Assembly (NCBI RefSeq): GCF_029892845.1
Contig: NZ_JARXVT010000006.1
Location: 1-64,000, forward strand
DNA: 64,000 nt
Direction: 5' to 3'
Source of the DNA: Aurantimicrobium minutum
Lineage (GTDB): Bacteria > Actinomycetota > Actinomycetes > Actinomycetales > Microbacteriaceae
Position 1 is the first letter of the stretch. Every line of letters begins with the position of its first letter. A model generated the notes under the pieces. That model worked only from the letters and a program-made list of their open reading frames with translations, was not told the origin of the DNA and did not search any database. Below, one piece after another: positions 26,422 to 36,411 of the stretch. Made by a program: the position numbers and the translations under genes.

Positions 26422-27384
26422 ATGAGCTCCGAAGTTCAGAAACCTGGCAACCCCTATGGGGTTGGGGTTTCTGTGCGCCTGTCATCCGGCGAGCGCGGAA
26501 CACTGTTCCCGCTCTTTGGTGATGCCCATGTGCACCTCGGACTCGTTGAGCCGGAAGGCCTCGCCTCTGGCGGCATCGGTCGTGTTCTGGATTTGGGGTG
26601 GTCCATTCCTGAACAGAAACAATGGGCGTCCGGAAGTATCCCTGGGTTAGACGTGGAATATGCAGGAAACTTCCTTGCGGCTCCCGGCGGCTACCCTTCT
26701 GATCGTTCCTGGGCACCGACGGATGCCACAGTCTTTGTTGAGAACAGCGCAGACGCTGTGGCTGACCAGGTTGTTGCCGGCGTGAAAGCAATCAAGATCA
26801 CTCTCAACGCTGACGCAGGCCCCGTGCATTCTGACGAGGTACTTTCCCAGCTGGTGAGTTCAACGCTAGAGACCGGTCGCTTCCCCGTGATTCATGCCGA
26901 GGGTGCCGGGCAAGCTGAAAGAGCTATCCGCTCTGGTCTAGTCGTTCTGGCTCACACTCCGTTTACTGAGGTTCTCTCGGATGAACTCATTGAATATGCG
27001 GCTCTTCACAACCTGGGTTGGATGAGCACCCTCGATATTCATGGTTATGGCGACTACGGCACTGACTTTGATGTGGCCTGCGCCAATCTACGTAGATTTG
27101 CTGCTGCAGGTGGAACAGTGTTTTATGGCACGGACATGGGTAATGGGCCGTTGCCTCTGGGCATCAATGTTCGTGAGCTCACTGCCCTGCAGGAGTGTGG
27201 GCTCTCCCCTGCACAAGTTGTGGAGTCCATCACCGCGTGGTGGGATCACCAGCCACAACTGCTGGGTGGTTTCTCTCCATGCCGAATGAGTTTTATCTCT
27301 GAGATGTCAGACAACAACTGTGCAGATTTCAGCACGTGGCTAGCTTCTGCGCGTATCGTCGAAAACACTGAAGTGGAGTCATGA
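26422..27384 (+). CDS. Amidohydrolase-superfamily protein in the kynurenine operon
   Basis: A 320-residue metal-dependent hydrolase fold. The full amidohydrolase ligand set can be traced: HVH (His 36 and 38) at strand 1, Lys near 125 in KAIKITL, His near 158 in VIHAEG, His near 178 in LAHTPF, and Asp near 238 in YGTDMGNG. It lies 9 bases after kynA and overlaps kynU by 4, exactly where kynurenine formamidase would be encoded, and no kynB, Kynurenine formamidase-type or arylformamidase gene is seen. Inference: it may hydrolyse N-formylkynurenine to kynurenine and formate. An unrelated amide hydrolase role cannot be excluded. Confidence 0.75.
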   Translation: MSSEVQKPGNPYGVGVSVRLSSGERGTLFPLFGDAHVHLGLVEPEGLASGGIGRVLDLGWSIPEQKQWASGSIPGLDVEYAGNFLAAPGGYPSDRSWAPTDATVFVENSADAVADQVVAGVKAIKITLNADAGPVHSDEVLSQLVSSTLETGRFPVIHAEGAGQAERAIRSGLVVLAHTPFTEVLSDELIEYAALHNLGWMSTLDIHGYGDYGTDFDVACANLRRFAAAGGTVFYGTDMGNGPLPLGINVRELTALQECGLSPAQVVESITAWWDHQPQLLGGFSPCRMSFISEMSDNNCADFSTWLASARIVENTEVES

Positions 27385-28631
27385 TGACTAGTTTCCAAAC
27401 CCGTGCTGCAGAACTTGATGCTGCTGACCCGTTAGCCGCCCACCGTGCCAAGTTCTTTGGCACCGATGAAGCTACCCAGTCTTCAACACCCGGGATGCCT
27501 CTGGCTTACTTCGATGGCAATTCTCTGGGTCGCCCAATGAGTGCCAGCTTTGATCGCATTGCTGCCTTCCTGCGTCACGACTGGGGAACACGTCTCATTC
27601 GCAGCTGGGATGAGCAGTGGTTAGACCTGCCTCTGCAGCTCGGCAACAAGATTGGTTCCTCAGCCCTCGGTGCCGCACCTGGACAGACCTTTGTCGGCGA
27701 CTCCACCAGTGTGCTTCTCTACAAGATGGCACGTGCTGCCATTGGTGCGCGTCCCGGTCGCACGGAGATTGTGCTGGATACCGACAACTTCCCCACCGAC
27801 CGCTACCTCCTGGAAGGTATTGCAGACGAGCTCAAGATGACTCTGGTCTGGATCGAAGCAGACACTCACTCCGGCGTGACCCCTGAGCAGGTTGCTGCCG
27901 TGGTGAACTCCAACACCGCCCTGGTTCTCCTCAGCCACGTTGCCTACCGCTCTGGCTTTATGGCAGATGCTCCAGCCATCACCAAGATCACTCACGATGC
28001 CGGTGCGCTGATTGTCTGGGACCTCAGCCACTCTGTGGGTTCCGTTGTTGTTGAACTAGACAAGTGGAACGTCGATATTGCTGTGGGCTGTTCCTACAAG
28101 TACCTCTGCGGCGGTCCCGGTGCTCCAGCCTGGGCATACGTGCGCAAGGATTTGCAGACCCAGATTGAACAGCCCATCCAAGGCTGGTGGGGCACCAAGA
28201 ACATGTTCCTCATGGGCCCTGGTTATGACCCTGAGAACGACCTGCGCCGCTTCATCACGGGCACGACTCCCGTCGTGGGTATGCAGGCCATGATTGACCC
28301 TGTTGAACTCATCGGCGAGGTCAGTATCGAAGCAGTTCGTGCGAAGTCATTGCTACTGACCCAATACGTGATCGACTACACCGACGAGGTTCTCGCACCT
28401 CTGGGAGTGACTGTAGCAACGCCTCGCGACCCCGCCCAGCGTGGTGGTCACGTCACCTTGAACCACCCTCACATGCGAGAAGTCAATGCGCTGTTGTGGA
28501 AGGAAGACATCATTCCTGACTACCGTGATCCACACGGTTTGCGCATTGGCCTGTCTCCATTGACAACTTCTTTCGAAGAAGTCTTCCTCGGCATGGAAAA
28601 GGTCAAAGAGACACTGCTCTCACTCGGGTAG
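27381..28631 (+). CDS. kynU: Kynureninase KynU
   Basis: A 416-residue PLP enzyme that cleaves kynurenine to anthranilate and alanine. DGNSLGRPM (substrate end), VWDLSHSVGS (PLP-binding Asp and His) and GCSYKYLCGGPGAPAW, with the Schiff-base Lys in SYKYL, identify the family. ATGA overlap with the amidohydrolase. Together with kynA it makes a short tryptophan-to-anthranilate pathway; anthranilate could feed back to tryptophan synthesis or be excreted. Confidence 0.95.
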   Translation: MMTSFQTRAAELDAADPLAAHRAKFFGTDEATQSSTPGMPLAYFDGNSLGRPMSASFDRIAAFLRHDWGTRLIRSWDEQWLDLPLQLGNKIGSSALGAAPGQTFVGDSTSVLLYKMARAAIGARPGRTEIVLDTDNFPTDRYLLEGIADELKMTLVWIEADTHSGVTPEQVAAVVNSNTALVLLSHVAYRSGFMADAPAITKITHDAGALIVWDLSHSVGSVVVELDKWNVDIAVGCSYKYLCGGPGAPAWAYVRKDLQTQIEQPIQGWWGTKNMFLMGPGYDPENDLRRFITGTTPVVGMQAMIDPVELIGEVSIEAVRAKSLLLTQYVIDYTDEVLAPLGVTVATPRDPAQRGGHVTLNHPHMREVNALLWKEDIIPDYRDPHGLRIGLSPLTTSFEEVFLGMEKVKETLLSLG

Positions 28632-28675
28632 GATTGAGGTATTCCCTTACTCGCGAAACCGCTGGAGTCGCCCCC

Positions 28676-28924
28676 ATGCCCACCATCGTCGTCGAGGTAA
28701 TGCCCAAGGCTGAAATTCTTGACCCCCAGGGCAAGGCAGTCGCTGGTGCGCTTACCCGCCTTGGTCACAACCAGTTCTCCGGTGTTCGCATCGGCAAGCG
28801 CTTCGAGCTCACCGTTGACGGCCCCGTCACTGCTGAGACTCTCGCAGCAGCCAAGACCATCGCAGAGGACATCCTCTCGAACTCGGTCATCGAAGATGTC
28901 GTCAGCATCTCCGAGGCCAAGTAA
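28676..28924 (+). CDS. purS: FGAM synthetase subunit PurS
   Basis: An 82-residue subunit of the three-part formylglycinamidine ribonucleotide synthetase. The start is the ATG at 28676 (MPTIVVEVMPKAEILDPQG), 45 bases after kynU; an upstream TTG is unlikely. LDPQGKAV and SGVRIGKRFEL are the family marks. PurS bridges PurQ and PurL for ammonia transfer. Its stop overlaps purQ (TAATG). Confidence 0.95.
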   Translation: MPTIVVEVMPKAEILDPQGKAVAGALTRLGHNQFSGVRIGKRFELTVDGPVTAETLAAAKTIAEDILSNSVIEDVVSISEAK

Positions 28925-29625
28925 TGCGCGTCGGAGTCATCACCTTCCCCGGCTCACTTGATGAGCGTGACGCCCAGCGTGCGGTGAAGCTCGCGGGTGG
29001 AACACCTGTTGCTCTCTGGCACGGTGCACACGACCTCGAAGGCGTTGAAGCCATCATTCTTCCCGGTGGTTTTAGCTACGGCGACTACCTGCGTGCAGGT
29101 TCTATTGCCAGCCACGCTCCCATCATGGCTGAGGTCATTGATGCAGCTCACAAGGGCATGCCTGTCCTGGGTATTTGTAACGGCTTCCAGATGCTTGCTG
29201 AAGCTCGCTTGGTTCCTGGCGCTCACGGCCGTAATGACTGTGGCACTTTTGTTCGCCGCGATCAGAAACTGATTGTGGAAAACAACAACACCGCGTGGAC
29301 CACAGACTTTGCCCAGGGTGAAGAGATCATCATTCCGCTGAAAAATGCAGATGGCCGTTTCGTTGCTAATGCAGACACCATCAAGCGCATTGAAGACAAC
29401 GGTCAGGTCACCTTCCGCTACGTCGGCATGAACCCCAACGGTTCACTCGATGACATTGCGGGTGTTTCTAACGAAGCGGGCAACGTCGTGGGGCTGATGC
29501 CTCACCCCGAGCACGCAGTTGAGCCCGGTTTCGGTCCCGACACTGCTCAGGCCATGCGTTCTGGTCTTGACGGCCTCAAGTTCTTCACCTCTGTCATTCA
29601 GAGCACCATCCTCTCCAAGGCATAA
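28924..29625 (+). CDS. purQ: FGAM synthetase glutaminase subunit PurQ
   Basis: A 233-residue class I glutamine amidotransferase. The nucleophile Cys is in VLGICNGFQ and the catalytic His/Glu in MPHPEHAVE; IILPGGFSYGDYLRAG is typical of PurQ. It supplies ammonia from glutamine to PurL. Coupled to purS and 5 bases before the DUF3817 gene. Confidence 0.97.
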   Translation: MRVGVITFPGSLDERDAQRAVKLAGGTPVALWHGAHDLEGVEAIILPGGFSYGDYLRAGSIASHAPIMAEVIDAAHKGMPVLGICNGFQMLAEARLVPGAHGRNDCGTFVRRDQKLIVENNNTAWTTDFAQGEEIIIPLKNADGRFVANADTIKRIEDNGQVTFRYVGMNPNGSLDDIAGVSNEAGNVVGLMPHPEHAVEPGFGPDTAQAMRSGLDGLKFFTSVIQSTILSKA

Positions 29626-29630
29626 GCGCC

Positions 29631-30113
29631 ATGAGCACATCTACCAAGTCAGGTTTCACTCCTCGCAAGCTCTACTTTGTGCTGGCCATTGCAGAAGCCT
29701 GCACCTGGACCTTGCTCATCACCGGGCTGATCCTTCGCGCAACTACAGGCATTGACCAGACCCTGTTCACCACCATCGGTGGTCTGCACGGTTTGGTGTT
29801 CATTAGCTATGGTGCAACCTCGATCTTGGTTGCATTCAACCAACGTTGGGGTTTCTGGCTGGGTCTACTCGCGGTGATCACCGCGATACTCCCCTATGCC
29901 ACTATTCCTTTTGAGCTGGTTCAGGCCAAGCGAGGAGCACTCGAAGGCCCATGGCGTACTAAGGCAACTGATGACCCACGTGACAAGAAGGCATTGGACC
30001 GACTGTTCCGCTGGTTCCTTGCTCGCCCAGTGCTGCTGATCCTCGTCATTGTGATGGCGATTGTTGCCGTCTTCTCCACCCTGCTCATCCTTGGTCCTCC
30101 TGGAGGACGCTAA
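29631..30113 (+). CDS. DUF3817 membrane protein
   Basis: A 160-residue protein with three N-terminal membrane helices forming a DUF3817 domain (KLYFVLAIAEACTWTLLI, GLHGLVFISYGA, WGFWLGLLAVITAILPYATI in turn) and a fourth helix near the C terminus. Function unknown. Its place between purQ and purL, with tight spacing, suggests cotranscription with purine synthesis genes, an arrangement seen in other actinobacteria. Confidence 0.8.
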   Translation: MSTSTKSGFTPRKLYFVLAIAEACTWTLLITGLILRATTGIDQTLFTTIGGLHGLVFISYGATSILVAFNQRWGFWLGLLAVITAILPYATIPFELVQAKRGALEGPWRTKATDDPRDKKALDRLFRWFLARPVLLILVIVMAIVAVFSTLLILGPPGGR

Positions 30114-30164
30114 AGCCATGGGCTCACACACTTTCCACATCACCCACAACGAAGGGACCGACGC

Positions 30165-32456
30165 GTGAGCACCCACGTCGCCGACACCGTAGACAACGCC
30201 ATCGCAACCCCAGACAAGGTTCAGCCCTATGGCGCCTTGGGACTCAAGGATGACGAGTACGCAGAGATTCGCAAGATCCTCGGCCGCCGCCCCACCTCAG
30301 GTGAGCTGGCGATGTACTCCGTGATGTGGAGTGAGCACTGCTCGTACAAATCTTCAAAGATCTACCTTCGTCAGTTTGGCCAGAAGGTCAGCGAAAAGAT
30401 GAAGGAAAAGCTCATGGTTGGCATGGGCGAGAACGCCGGTGTTGTCGACGTCGGCGAGGGCTGGGCTGTCACCTTCAAGGTGGAGAGCCACAACCACCCC
30501 AGCTACATTGAGCCTTTCCAGGGCGCTGCCACCGGTGTGGGTGGAATCGTCCGTGACATCATCTCGATGGGTGCACGACCCGTTGCTGTGATGGACCAGC
30601 TCCGCTTTGGCGCAATCGACCACCCTGACACTCCTCGTGTTCTGCACGGTGTTGTTGGCGGAATCAGCTTCTACGGCAACTGCCTTGGCCTTCCCAACAT
30701 TGGTGGCGAGACCTACTTCGACTCCTGCTACCAAGGCAACCCTCTGGTGAACGCACTCTCTGTGGGTGTGCTCCGCCACGAAGACCTTCACCTGGCTAAT
30801 GCTTCAGGTGTGGGCAACAAGATTGTTCTGTTCGGGGCGCGCACCGGTGGCGACGGCATCGGTGGCGCATCGATCCTCGCGTCGGACTCATTCGACTCCA
30901 CTGGCCCCACCAAGCGACCTGCTGTCCAGGTGGGTGACCCCTTCGCTGAGAAGGTACTCATTGAGTGCTGCCTCGAGCTTTACCGCGAAGGCCTGGTTGA
31001 AGGTATTCAGGACCTTGGTGCAGCGGGAATCTCTTGCGCCACCAGTGAGCTTGCTTCTAACGGTGACGGCGGTATGTTCGTTGAGCTCGATCACGTTCTG
31101 CTGCGCGACCCCACCCTCACCGCTGAGGAAATCCTCATGTCGGAGAGCCAGGAGCGCATGATGGCTGTGGTCAAGCCTGAGCTGCTGGATCAGTTCATGG
31201 CTGTCGTGAACAAGTGGGATGTGGAAACCAGTGTTCTCGGTGAAGTCACCGACACCGGTCGTCTCGTGATCCACCACGGAGGCGAAGAGATCGTGAACGT
31301 CGACCCCCGCACCGTCGCAATCGACGGTCCTGTTTATGAGCGTCCCGTGGCATACCCCACCTGGATTGATGCTCTGCAGGCAGACTCAGCTGACAAGCTG
31401 GCTCGCCCCCAGAGTGGTGCAGAACTCAAGGACCAGTTCCTCTCCCTCGTTGCCAGCCCTAACCTGGCAGACAAGTCCCTCATCACCACCCAGTATGACT
31501 ACTTCGTCATGGGTAACACGGCACTCAGCTTCCCTGACGATGCCGGCATGATCCGCGTGGATGAAGAATCCGGTCTCGGTTTCGCTATCGCCACCGACGC
31601 CAACGGTCGTTACTGCCAGCTTGACCCCTACCAGGGTGCTCGCTTGGCTCTGGCTGAGGCTTACCGCAACGTGGCAGTATCAGGTGCTGTTCCTGCAGCG
31701 GTCACTGACTGCCTCAACTTCGGTTCTCCTGAGAACCCAGAAGTGATGTGGCAGTTCAAGCGTGCTGTTGAAGGTCTTGCTGATGGTTGCTTGGAACTCG
31801 AGATCCCCGTCACCGGTGGAAACGTCTCCTTCTATAACCAGACCGGTGACGCTCCCATCCACCCCACCCCTGTTGTGGGCGTGCTGGGTGTTATCGATGA
31901 CGTTGCTCGTCGCATTCCTTCTTCCTGGCAGGACGAGGGCAACAACATCTACCTCCTCGGCTACACCCGCACCGAACTTGATGGTTCGGCTTGGGCTGGC
32001 ACCATTCACAACCACTTAGGTGGCGTTCCTCCCGTTGTTGACTTGGCCCAAGAAAAGGAACTGGCAGACCTGCTTCAGGGTGCTGCAATCGAGAGCCTTA
32101 TTCTTTCTGCTCACGACCTCAGTGATGGTGGTCTGGGACAGGCACTGGCTGAGTCCGTCATGCGCTTTGGCGTGGGTGCTCGCGTCTGGCTCGATGAAAT
32201 CATCGAGCGTGACGGCGTAGATGCTGCAACCGCCCTTTTTTCTGAGTCAACCGGTCGCGTCATCGTCTCTGTTCCTCGCGAAGATGACGTGCGCTTCTTG
32301 GGACTCTGCGAAGCTCGCAACTACCCTGTCCTGCGCATCGGTGTTACCGACCAGGGTGGAGAAGATGCCAAGCTCGACGTTCAGGGCTTATTCGAGGTTT
32401 CTGTTGCTGAGATTCGTCAGCGCAGCAACGAGACTCTGCCCAAGTACTTCGGTTAA
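30165..32456 (+). CDS. purL: FGAM synthetase large subunit PurL
   Basis: A 763-residue small-type PurL (no fused glutaminase or PurS). It converts FGAR to FGAM with ATP and PurQ-derived ammonia. [13 protein letters not shown] near the N terminus, [16 protein letters not shown] and [14 protein letters not shown] near 650 are diagnostic. GTG start. The last 93 or so codons have a diverged second copy at 38830-39111 beyond the surface-protein island, so this gene marks the left end of an insertion and its 3' part may itself be of foreign origin. Confidence 0.97.
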   Translation: MSTHVADTVDNAIATPDKVQPYGALGLKDDEYAEIRKILGRRPTSGELAMYSVMWSEHCSYKSSKIYLRQFGQKVSEKMKEKLMVGMGENAGVVDVGEGWAVTFKVESHNHPSYIEPFQGAATGVGGIVRDIISMGARPVAVMDQLRFGAIDHPDTPRVLHGVVGGISFYGNCLGLPNIGGETYFDSCYQGNPLVNALSVGVLRHEDLHLANASGVGNKIVLFGARTGGDGIGGASILASDSFDSTGPTKRPAVQVGDPFAEKVLIECCLELYREGLVEGIQDLGAAGISCATSELASNGDGGMFVELDHVLLRDPTLTAEEILMSESQERMMAVVKPELLDQFMAVVNKWDVETSVLGEVTDTGRLVIHHGGEEIVNVDPRTVAIDGPVYERPVAYPTWIDALQADSADKLARPQSGAELKDQFLSLVASPNLADKSLITTQYDYFVMGNTALSFPDDAGMIRVDEESGLGFAIATDANGRYCQLDPYQGARLALAEAYRNVAVSGAVPAAVTDCLNFGSPENPEVMWQFKRAVEGLADGCLELEIPVTGGNVSFYNQTGDAPIHPTPVVGVLGVIDDVARRIPSSWQDEGNNIYLLGYTRTELDGSAWAGTIHNHLGGVPPVVDLAQEKELADLLQGAAIESLILSAHDLSDGGLGQALAESVMRFGVGARVWLDEIIERDGVDAATALFSESTGRVIVSVPREDDVRFLGLCEARNYPVLRIGVTDQGGEDAKLDVQGLFEVSVAEIRQRSNETLPKYFG

Positions 32457-32485
32457 CTCTTAGATCACTGAGTTCTCTTGGCATG

Positions 32486-32504
32486 CAGGGTTATCCCTGT
32501 GTTT
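32486..32504 (+). terminator. Weak terminator after purL
   Basis: CAGGG (32486-32490) and CCCTG (32495-32499) form a short stem with TTAT loop, followed by TGTTTT. The rest of the 141-base gap before the surface protein gene contains a second hairpin, CTAGGA with TCCTAG around 32538-32555, and a GGGC/GCCC stem near 32565; no known riboswitch pattern was recognised. Confidence 0.4.
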
Positions 32505-32597
32505 TGCTGGCGCCTCCACGCACATCCTTAAGGTCTCTAGGACTCGCTCCTAGCCTGAAATCCTGGGCTTAATGCCCCGGTTTAGGGAGCGTGTTCG

Positions 32598-35500
32598 TTG
32601 CGTCGATTGTTCTTAGTTTTCACCGCATTCACACTCGTCATTTTTGGCGGCGTAGTCATGACACCGACGGCTGCACACGCCACTCCTCCCACCTGTACGT
32701 CTACCCCAACGACGTGGGCAGACCTGCAGATTGCAATGATGAACACGGGCACCAGCGCTTCGCCAAACGTCGTATGCCTTGGGGCAAATCTTGTGGGTCC
32801 CGCAGATCAAAATCTGCGGCTCGGACACTTACAGTATGTAGTGCTTGATCTCAGTGGGTACTCGTTAGCTATTTCGGGTGGGACGGCCGGTGCCGGTATC
32901 GACACCAACGTCGATGGTCACCTTACGATTCAAGACTCTAACCCGGGAAGCAATACTTTAACCGCAACCGGCGGAAATGGCGCAGCAGGGATCGGCGGCG
33001 GAAATGGCGGAAATGGCGGAACCATCACCATCAACTCAGGAACCATCATCGCAACCGGCGCACCCAGCGCAACCAGCGGCGCAGGGATCGGCGGCGGAAA
33101 TGGCGGAAATGGCGGAATGATCACCATCAACGGTGGCAATATCTCGGTAACAGGAGGGGGTTATGCTGCTGGAATTGGCGGGGGAAATGGCGGGGGAAAT
33201 GGCGGAACCATCACCATCAACTCAGGAAACATCACCTCAACTGGCGGATTCGGCGCAGCAGGGGTCGGCGGGGGTAATGGCGGAAATGGCGGAATGATCA
33301 CCATCAACGGTGGAACAATCAGCGCTACTGGCGGTAACCTCGGAGCAGGGATCGGCGGCGGGTGGCTGGGAGATGGCGGAACAATCACCATCAACTCAGG
33401 AAACATCACCTCAACTGGCGGATTCGGCGCAGCAGGGGTCGGCGGGGGTAATAGCGGAAATGGCGGAACCATCACCATCAACGGTGGAACAATCAGCGCT
33501 ACTAGCGGTAACAGCGGCGCAGGGATCGGCGGCGGCGGCGGCGGGACAATCACCATCAGTGGTGGAACAATCAGCGCTACTGGCGGTTTCAGCGGCGCAG
33601 GGATCGGCGGCAGTGCTGGTGAAAATGGCGGAACCATCACCATCAGCGGGGGAACAATCAGCGCTACCGGCGGTGATTTCGGAGCAGGGATCGGCGGCGG
33701 AATTGATGGCGATGGTGGCATCATCGCCATCGGCGGGGGAAATGTTTCCGCAATGGGCGGGTTCTCTGGGGCTGGAATCGGCGGCGGCGGCGGTAACGGT
33801 AACGGCGGCAGCATCACTGTTACCGCTGGAAGCGTCGTTGCCACAGGAGGTGCCGATGCAGCAGGAATCGGCGGCGGAAATGGCGGAGATGGCGGAAATG
33901 TGACCCTTAGTGGTGGACGTATTCAAGCTATTAGGTGGGTGCGTTCATCAGCTGAGATCGGGAGTGGCGCCGGCGGTTCGCAGGGGGGAAGTCTCACTGT
34001 TACCACTGTCAGCCCAATCTCATGGATCAATCTCGATACAAGTGGTACATCTGGACACGCGCCCTCTTCAACAAGTACGACACCGTCGTCAAGTGCCTCC
34101 GCGGCATCGGTAACCAGAACTGAGGGTTACGACTACGTGACTTTTACTTTCAACTACGCGGTGAGCTTCAATACCGGTGGCGGCAGTAGTGTCATCCAGC
34201 AAGATGTGGCATATCGCCAGCGCCCCACCCTACCGGCGCCACCGACACGCGCTGGCTACGCCATGGATACCTGGCACACAGATTCAGCTTCTGGACCCAC
34301 ATACAACTTCAGCTCTGGCACGACCATAACCGCGGCAACCACGCTCTATGCCAGCTGGGGCATGCTCGATACGACCTGTAGCAGCGAGAACAAACCAACG
34401 TCTTGGGCAGAGCTCATCGGGTCGGTTTCGTCGGCAACAAGTAGTAACACTTCGTCTGCAAATCCGAAAGTGGTCTGCCTCGGGGCTATCATCTCTGTGG
34501 CCAACATGCACCTCACTCTGTCCTCCGGCGCATACGTGACGCTTGATTTGAACGGATATTCTCTCTTCGTCACCGACGCGGATGACAACCACGCCGCAAT
34601 TGAAAATACGGGGGCCTATCTCACGATTCAGGATTCACATCCCGGTAGCAATGTATTAATTGTTGTTGGAGGCGCAAACGGTGCTGGGATTGGTGGCGGG
34701 AATGGCGCCACCGGGGGTTCCCTCACTATCAACTCCGGAAACGTCACCACCAGAGGCGGTGCTTTTGCCGCAGGAATCGGCGGCGGAGACGGTGGTATGG
34801 GTGGAGCAACCACAATTAACGGTGGGCAGGTAAATGTCATTGCGGGCTATAGCGGGGCAGGAATTGGCGGCGGCAACGGCGGAGACGGTGGAGCAACCAC
34901 AATTAACGATGGTGTCATCACCGTAACGGCAGCTTGGTACGGTGCTGGAATTGGTGGCGGTGCAGGCTACACCGTATCTGCCAACCGAGGAAACGGTGGT
35001 GTGACCACTATTAACGGCGGCGTCACAACTGCCGTGGGAGGTTCTCGCGCCGCTGGAATCGGCGGGGGGAACAAAGGTCGTGGTGGCATCACCGTAATCA
35101 ACAATGGGTTTGTTTCTGCAACGGCTGGCGCATATGGTGCCGGTATCGGCGGAGGAGAGAACGGGCGAGGTGAGTACATCACTATCAATGGCGGAATCGT
35201 AAATGCCATGGGTGGTGAATTCGGCGCTGGCATCGGCGATGGTGCCATGCCGAGTGCTGGTTTGATCGCTCTGGAGATAAACGGGGGTGCCGTTACTGCA
35301 ACAGGTGGCCCGTATGGAGCTGGAATCGGCTCTGGGTATGCGGCCACAACGTGCGGCAACATTTCGATTAGTGCTGGAAATGTGACAGCGACCGGTGGCC
35401 AGGTTGCGGCTGGAATCGGCGCTGGATTCCTTGGAACCGGCTGTAACGTAACCTTGAGCGGAGGAAAAACCCAGGCGATCGCAACGCCAGGTATTGTCTC

Positions 35501-36407
35501 TGGCGTGCCCGTTAGCGGTGCGGCGATTGGTTCAGGTTACCTACCCCGTTCTTACTCAGACGCTGGAACTCTCACTGTGGTCACTTTGACTTCAAGCCCC
35601 TTCACCCCCATTCCAAATGGGAGCGGCACGACTGGTGGCTTTGCGCCCACAACGTCAAGTTCCACAGCTACTAATGGGGCACCCGCTCGCTCGGTCACAA
35701 AAACAGAAGAAAATGGCACCGTCACATTCACCTTCAACTACGACGTGAGTTTCAACAGCGGTAGCGGCAGTAGTGTCACCCAACAAGAGGTCGGATACGG
35801 TTCGCGACCCGATCGTCCAACTGATCCGACGTTGGCGGGTTATGCCATGGATACGTGGCACACGGGTTCCGCATCCGGCCCCACCTACGACTTCAGTACC
35901 GGCTCAAACATCACAGCGGCAACGACCCTCTACGCCAGCTGGAATGCCATCAATGCAGCACCTCTGAGCATCAACGCAGTCACTCGCGCCGTGAACATAA
36001 CGCAAACCGACCGGCAAGTCGGCTCGTCGTGGAACGTTAAGGTTCACTCGACTCCGGTGACACTGGGTTCAGGTGCGACCGATGGGTCCGCCGCTGTGAT
36101 CTTCAGCGGCACCATTCCTGCAGTGGCAGCCGGAGTGCACCGTGTGGAAGTGAGCTCGACAGCATCGAACAGCGTCACCGAGATTCAAAAACTCTGGTTC
36201 GTATCTGACCAATCCGACACAATAATTGGGGTCTATACGACAGAGGCCGAAGCAAACGCTGCATGGGATGCATTGCAGCCCTCGGTCGCACGCTTGTCGA
36301 ATACCGGTCTAGCCACTGCGCGAGTCTTCACGACCCTCACCGCCGGAGCGCTGCTTCTGCTCGTGGGTATCGCTATAGTCATCTGGCGTCGTCGCAGGAC
36401 ATACTGA
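32598..36407 (+). CDS. Giant Gly-rich beta-helix surface protein with sortase-like anchor
   Basis: A 1269-residue exported protein. TTG start after GGGAG; signal peptide to about residue 28 (AAHA). Two similar halves follow. Each starts with a Cys-containing cap (PTTWADLQ / PTSWAELI, later VVCLGA and LDLSGYSL / LDLNGYSL), then about 12 and 10 turns of a 25-29 residue repeat built on GAGIGGGNGG-GGTITIN-ISATGG, and ends in an InlB/Listeria-Bacteroides-type module (about 510-590 and 1034-1116: VTFTFNY, RAGYAMDTWHT, ATTLYASW). After a C-terminal region come LSNTG (1233-1237), a membrane helix and RRRR, a sortase-like sorting signal. Probably a wall-anchored adhesin or receptor; ligand unknown. 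No sortase gene is in the window. Confidence 0.8.
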   Translation: MRRLFLVFTAFTLVIFGGVVMTPTAAHATPPTCTSTPTTWADLQIAMMNTGTSASPNVVCLGANLVGPADQNLRLGHLQYVVLDLSGYSLAISGGTAGAGIDTNVDGHLTIQDSNPGSNTLTATGGNGAAGIGGGNGGNGGTITINSGTIIATGAPSATSGAGIGGGNGGNGGMITINGGNISVTGGGYAAGIGGGNGGGNGGTITINSGNITSTGGFGAAGVGGGNGGNGGMITINGGTISATGGNLGAGIGGGWLGDGGTITINSGNITSTGGFGAAGVGGGNSGNGGTITINGGTISATSGNSGAGIGGGGGGTITISGGTISATGGFSGAGIGGSAGENGGTITISGGTISATGGDFGAGIGGGIDGDGGIIAIGGGNVSAMGGFSGAGIGGGGGNGNGGSITVTAGSVVATGGADAAGIGGGNGGDGGNVTLSGGRIQAIRWVRSSAEIGSGAGGSQGGSLTVTTVSPISWINLDTSGTSGHAPSSTSTTPSSSASAASVTRTEGYDYVTFTFNYAVSFNTGGGSSVIQQDVAYRQRPTLPAPPTRAGYAMDTWHTDSASGPTYNFSSGTTITAATTLYASWGMLDTTCSSENKPTSWAELIGSVSSATSSNTSSANPKVVCLGAIISVANMHLTLSSGAYVTLDLNGYSLFVTDADDNHAAIENTGAYLTIQDSHPGSNVLIVVGGANGAGIGGGNGATGGSLTINSGNVTTRGGAFAAGIGGGDGGMGGATTINGGQVNVIAGYSGAGIGGGNGGDGGATTINDGVITVTAAWYGAGIGGGAGYTVSANRGNGGVTTINGGVTTAVGGSRAAGIGGGNKGRGGITVINNGFVSATAGAYGAGIGGGENGRGEYITINGGIVNAMGGEFGAGIGDGAMPSAGLIALEINGGAVTATGGPYGAGIGSGYAATTCGNISISAGNVTATGGQVAAGIGAGFLGTGCNVTLSGGKTQAIATPGIVSGVPVSGAAIGSGYLPRSYSDAGTLTVVTLTSSPFTPIPNGSGTTGGFAPTTSSSTATNGAPARSVTKTEENGTVTFTFNYDVSFNSGSGSSVTQQEVGYGSRPDRPTDPTLAGYAMDTWHTGSASGPTYDFSTGSNITAATTLYASWNAINAAPLSINAVTRAVNITQTDRQVGSSWNVKVHSTPVTLGSGATDGSAAVIFSGTIPAVAAGVHRVEVSSTASNSVTEIQKLWFVSDQSDTIIGVYTTEAEANAAWDALQPSVARLSNTGLATARVFTTLTAGALLLLVGIAIVIWRRRRTY
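33208..33509 (+). repeat. 174-bp in-frame tandem duplication inside the surface protein gene
   Basis: The stretch starting near 33208 recurs starting near 33382, an offset of 174 bp (58 codons, two beta-helix turns). About 128 bp, 33208-33335 against 33382-33509, are nearly identical, while neighbouring repeat units agree only at protein level. This points to a recent slippage or recombination event that kept the reading frame. Coordinates are approximate at the ends. Confidence 0.75.
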
Positions 36408-36411
36408 AACA

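Noticed and set aside
32505-32597. Possible riboswitch in the leader of the surface protein gene
   Set aside because: Two small hairpins are visible, but I could not match them to the conserved core of c-di-GMP, cobalamin or other known classes.
33161-33844. A long proline-rich frame on the minus strand (and another in a second plus frame) across the Gly-rich repeats
   Set aside because: Repetitive GC-rich codons in the real frame leave other frames open; no start signal, and the composition is the mirror of the Gly repeats.
33000-33900. CRISPR-like array of short direct repeats
   Set aside because: The repeats are coding, irregular in spacing, in frame with the surface protein, and there are no unique spacers or cas genes.
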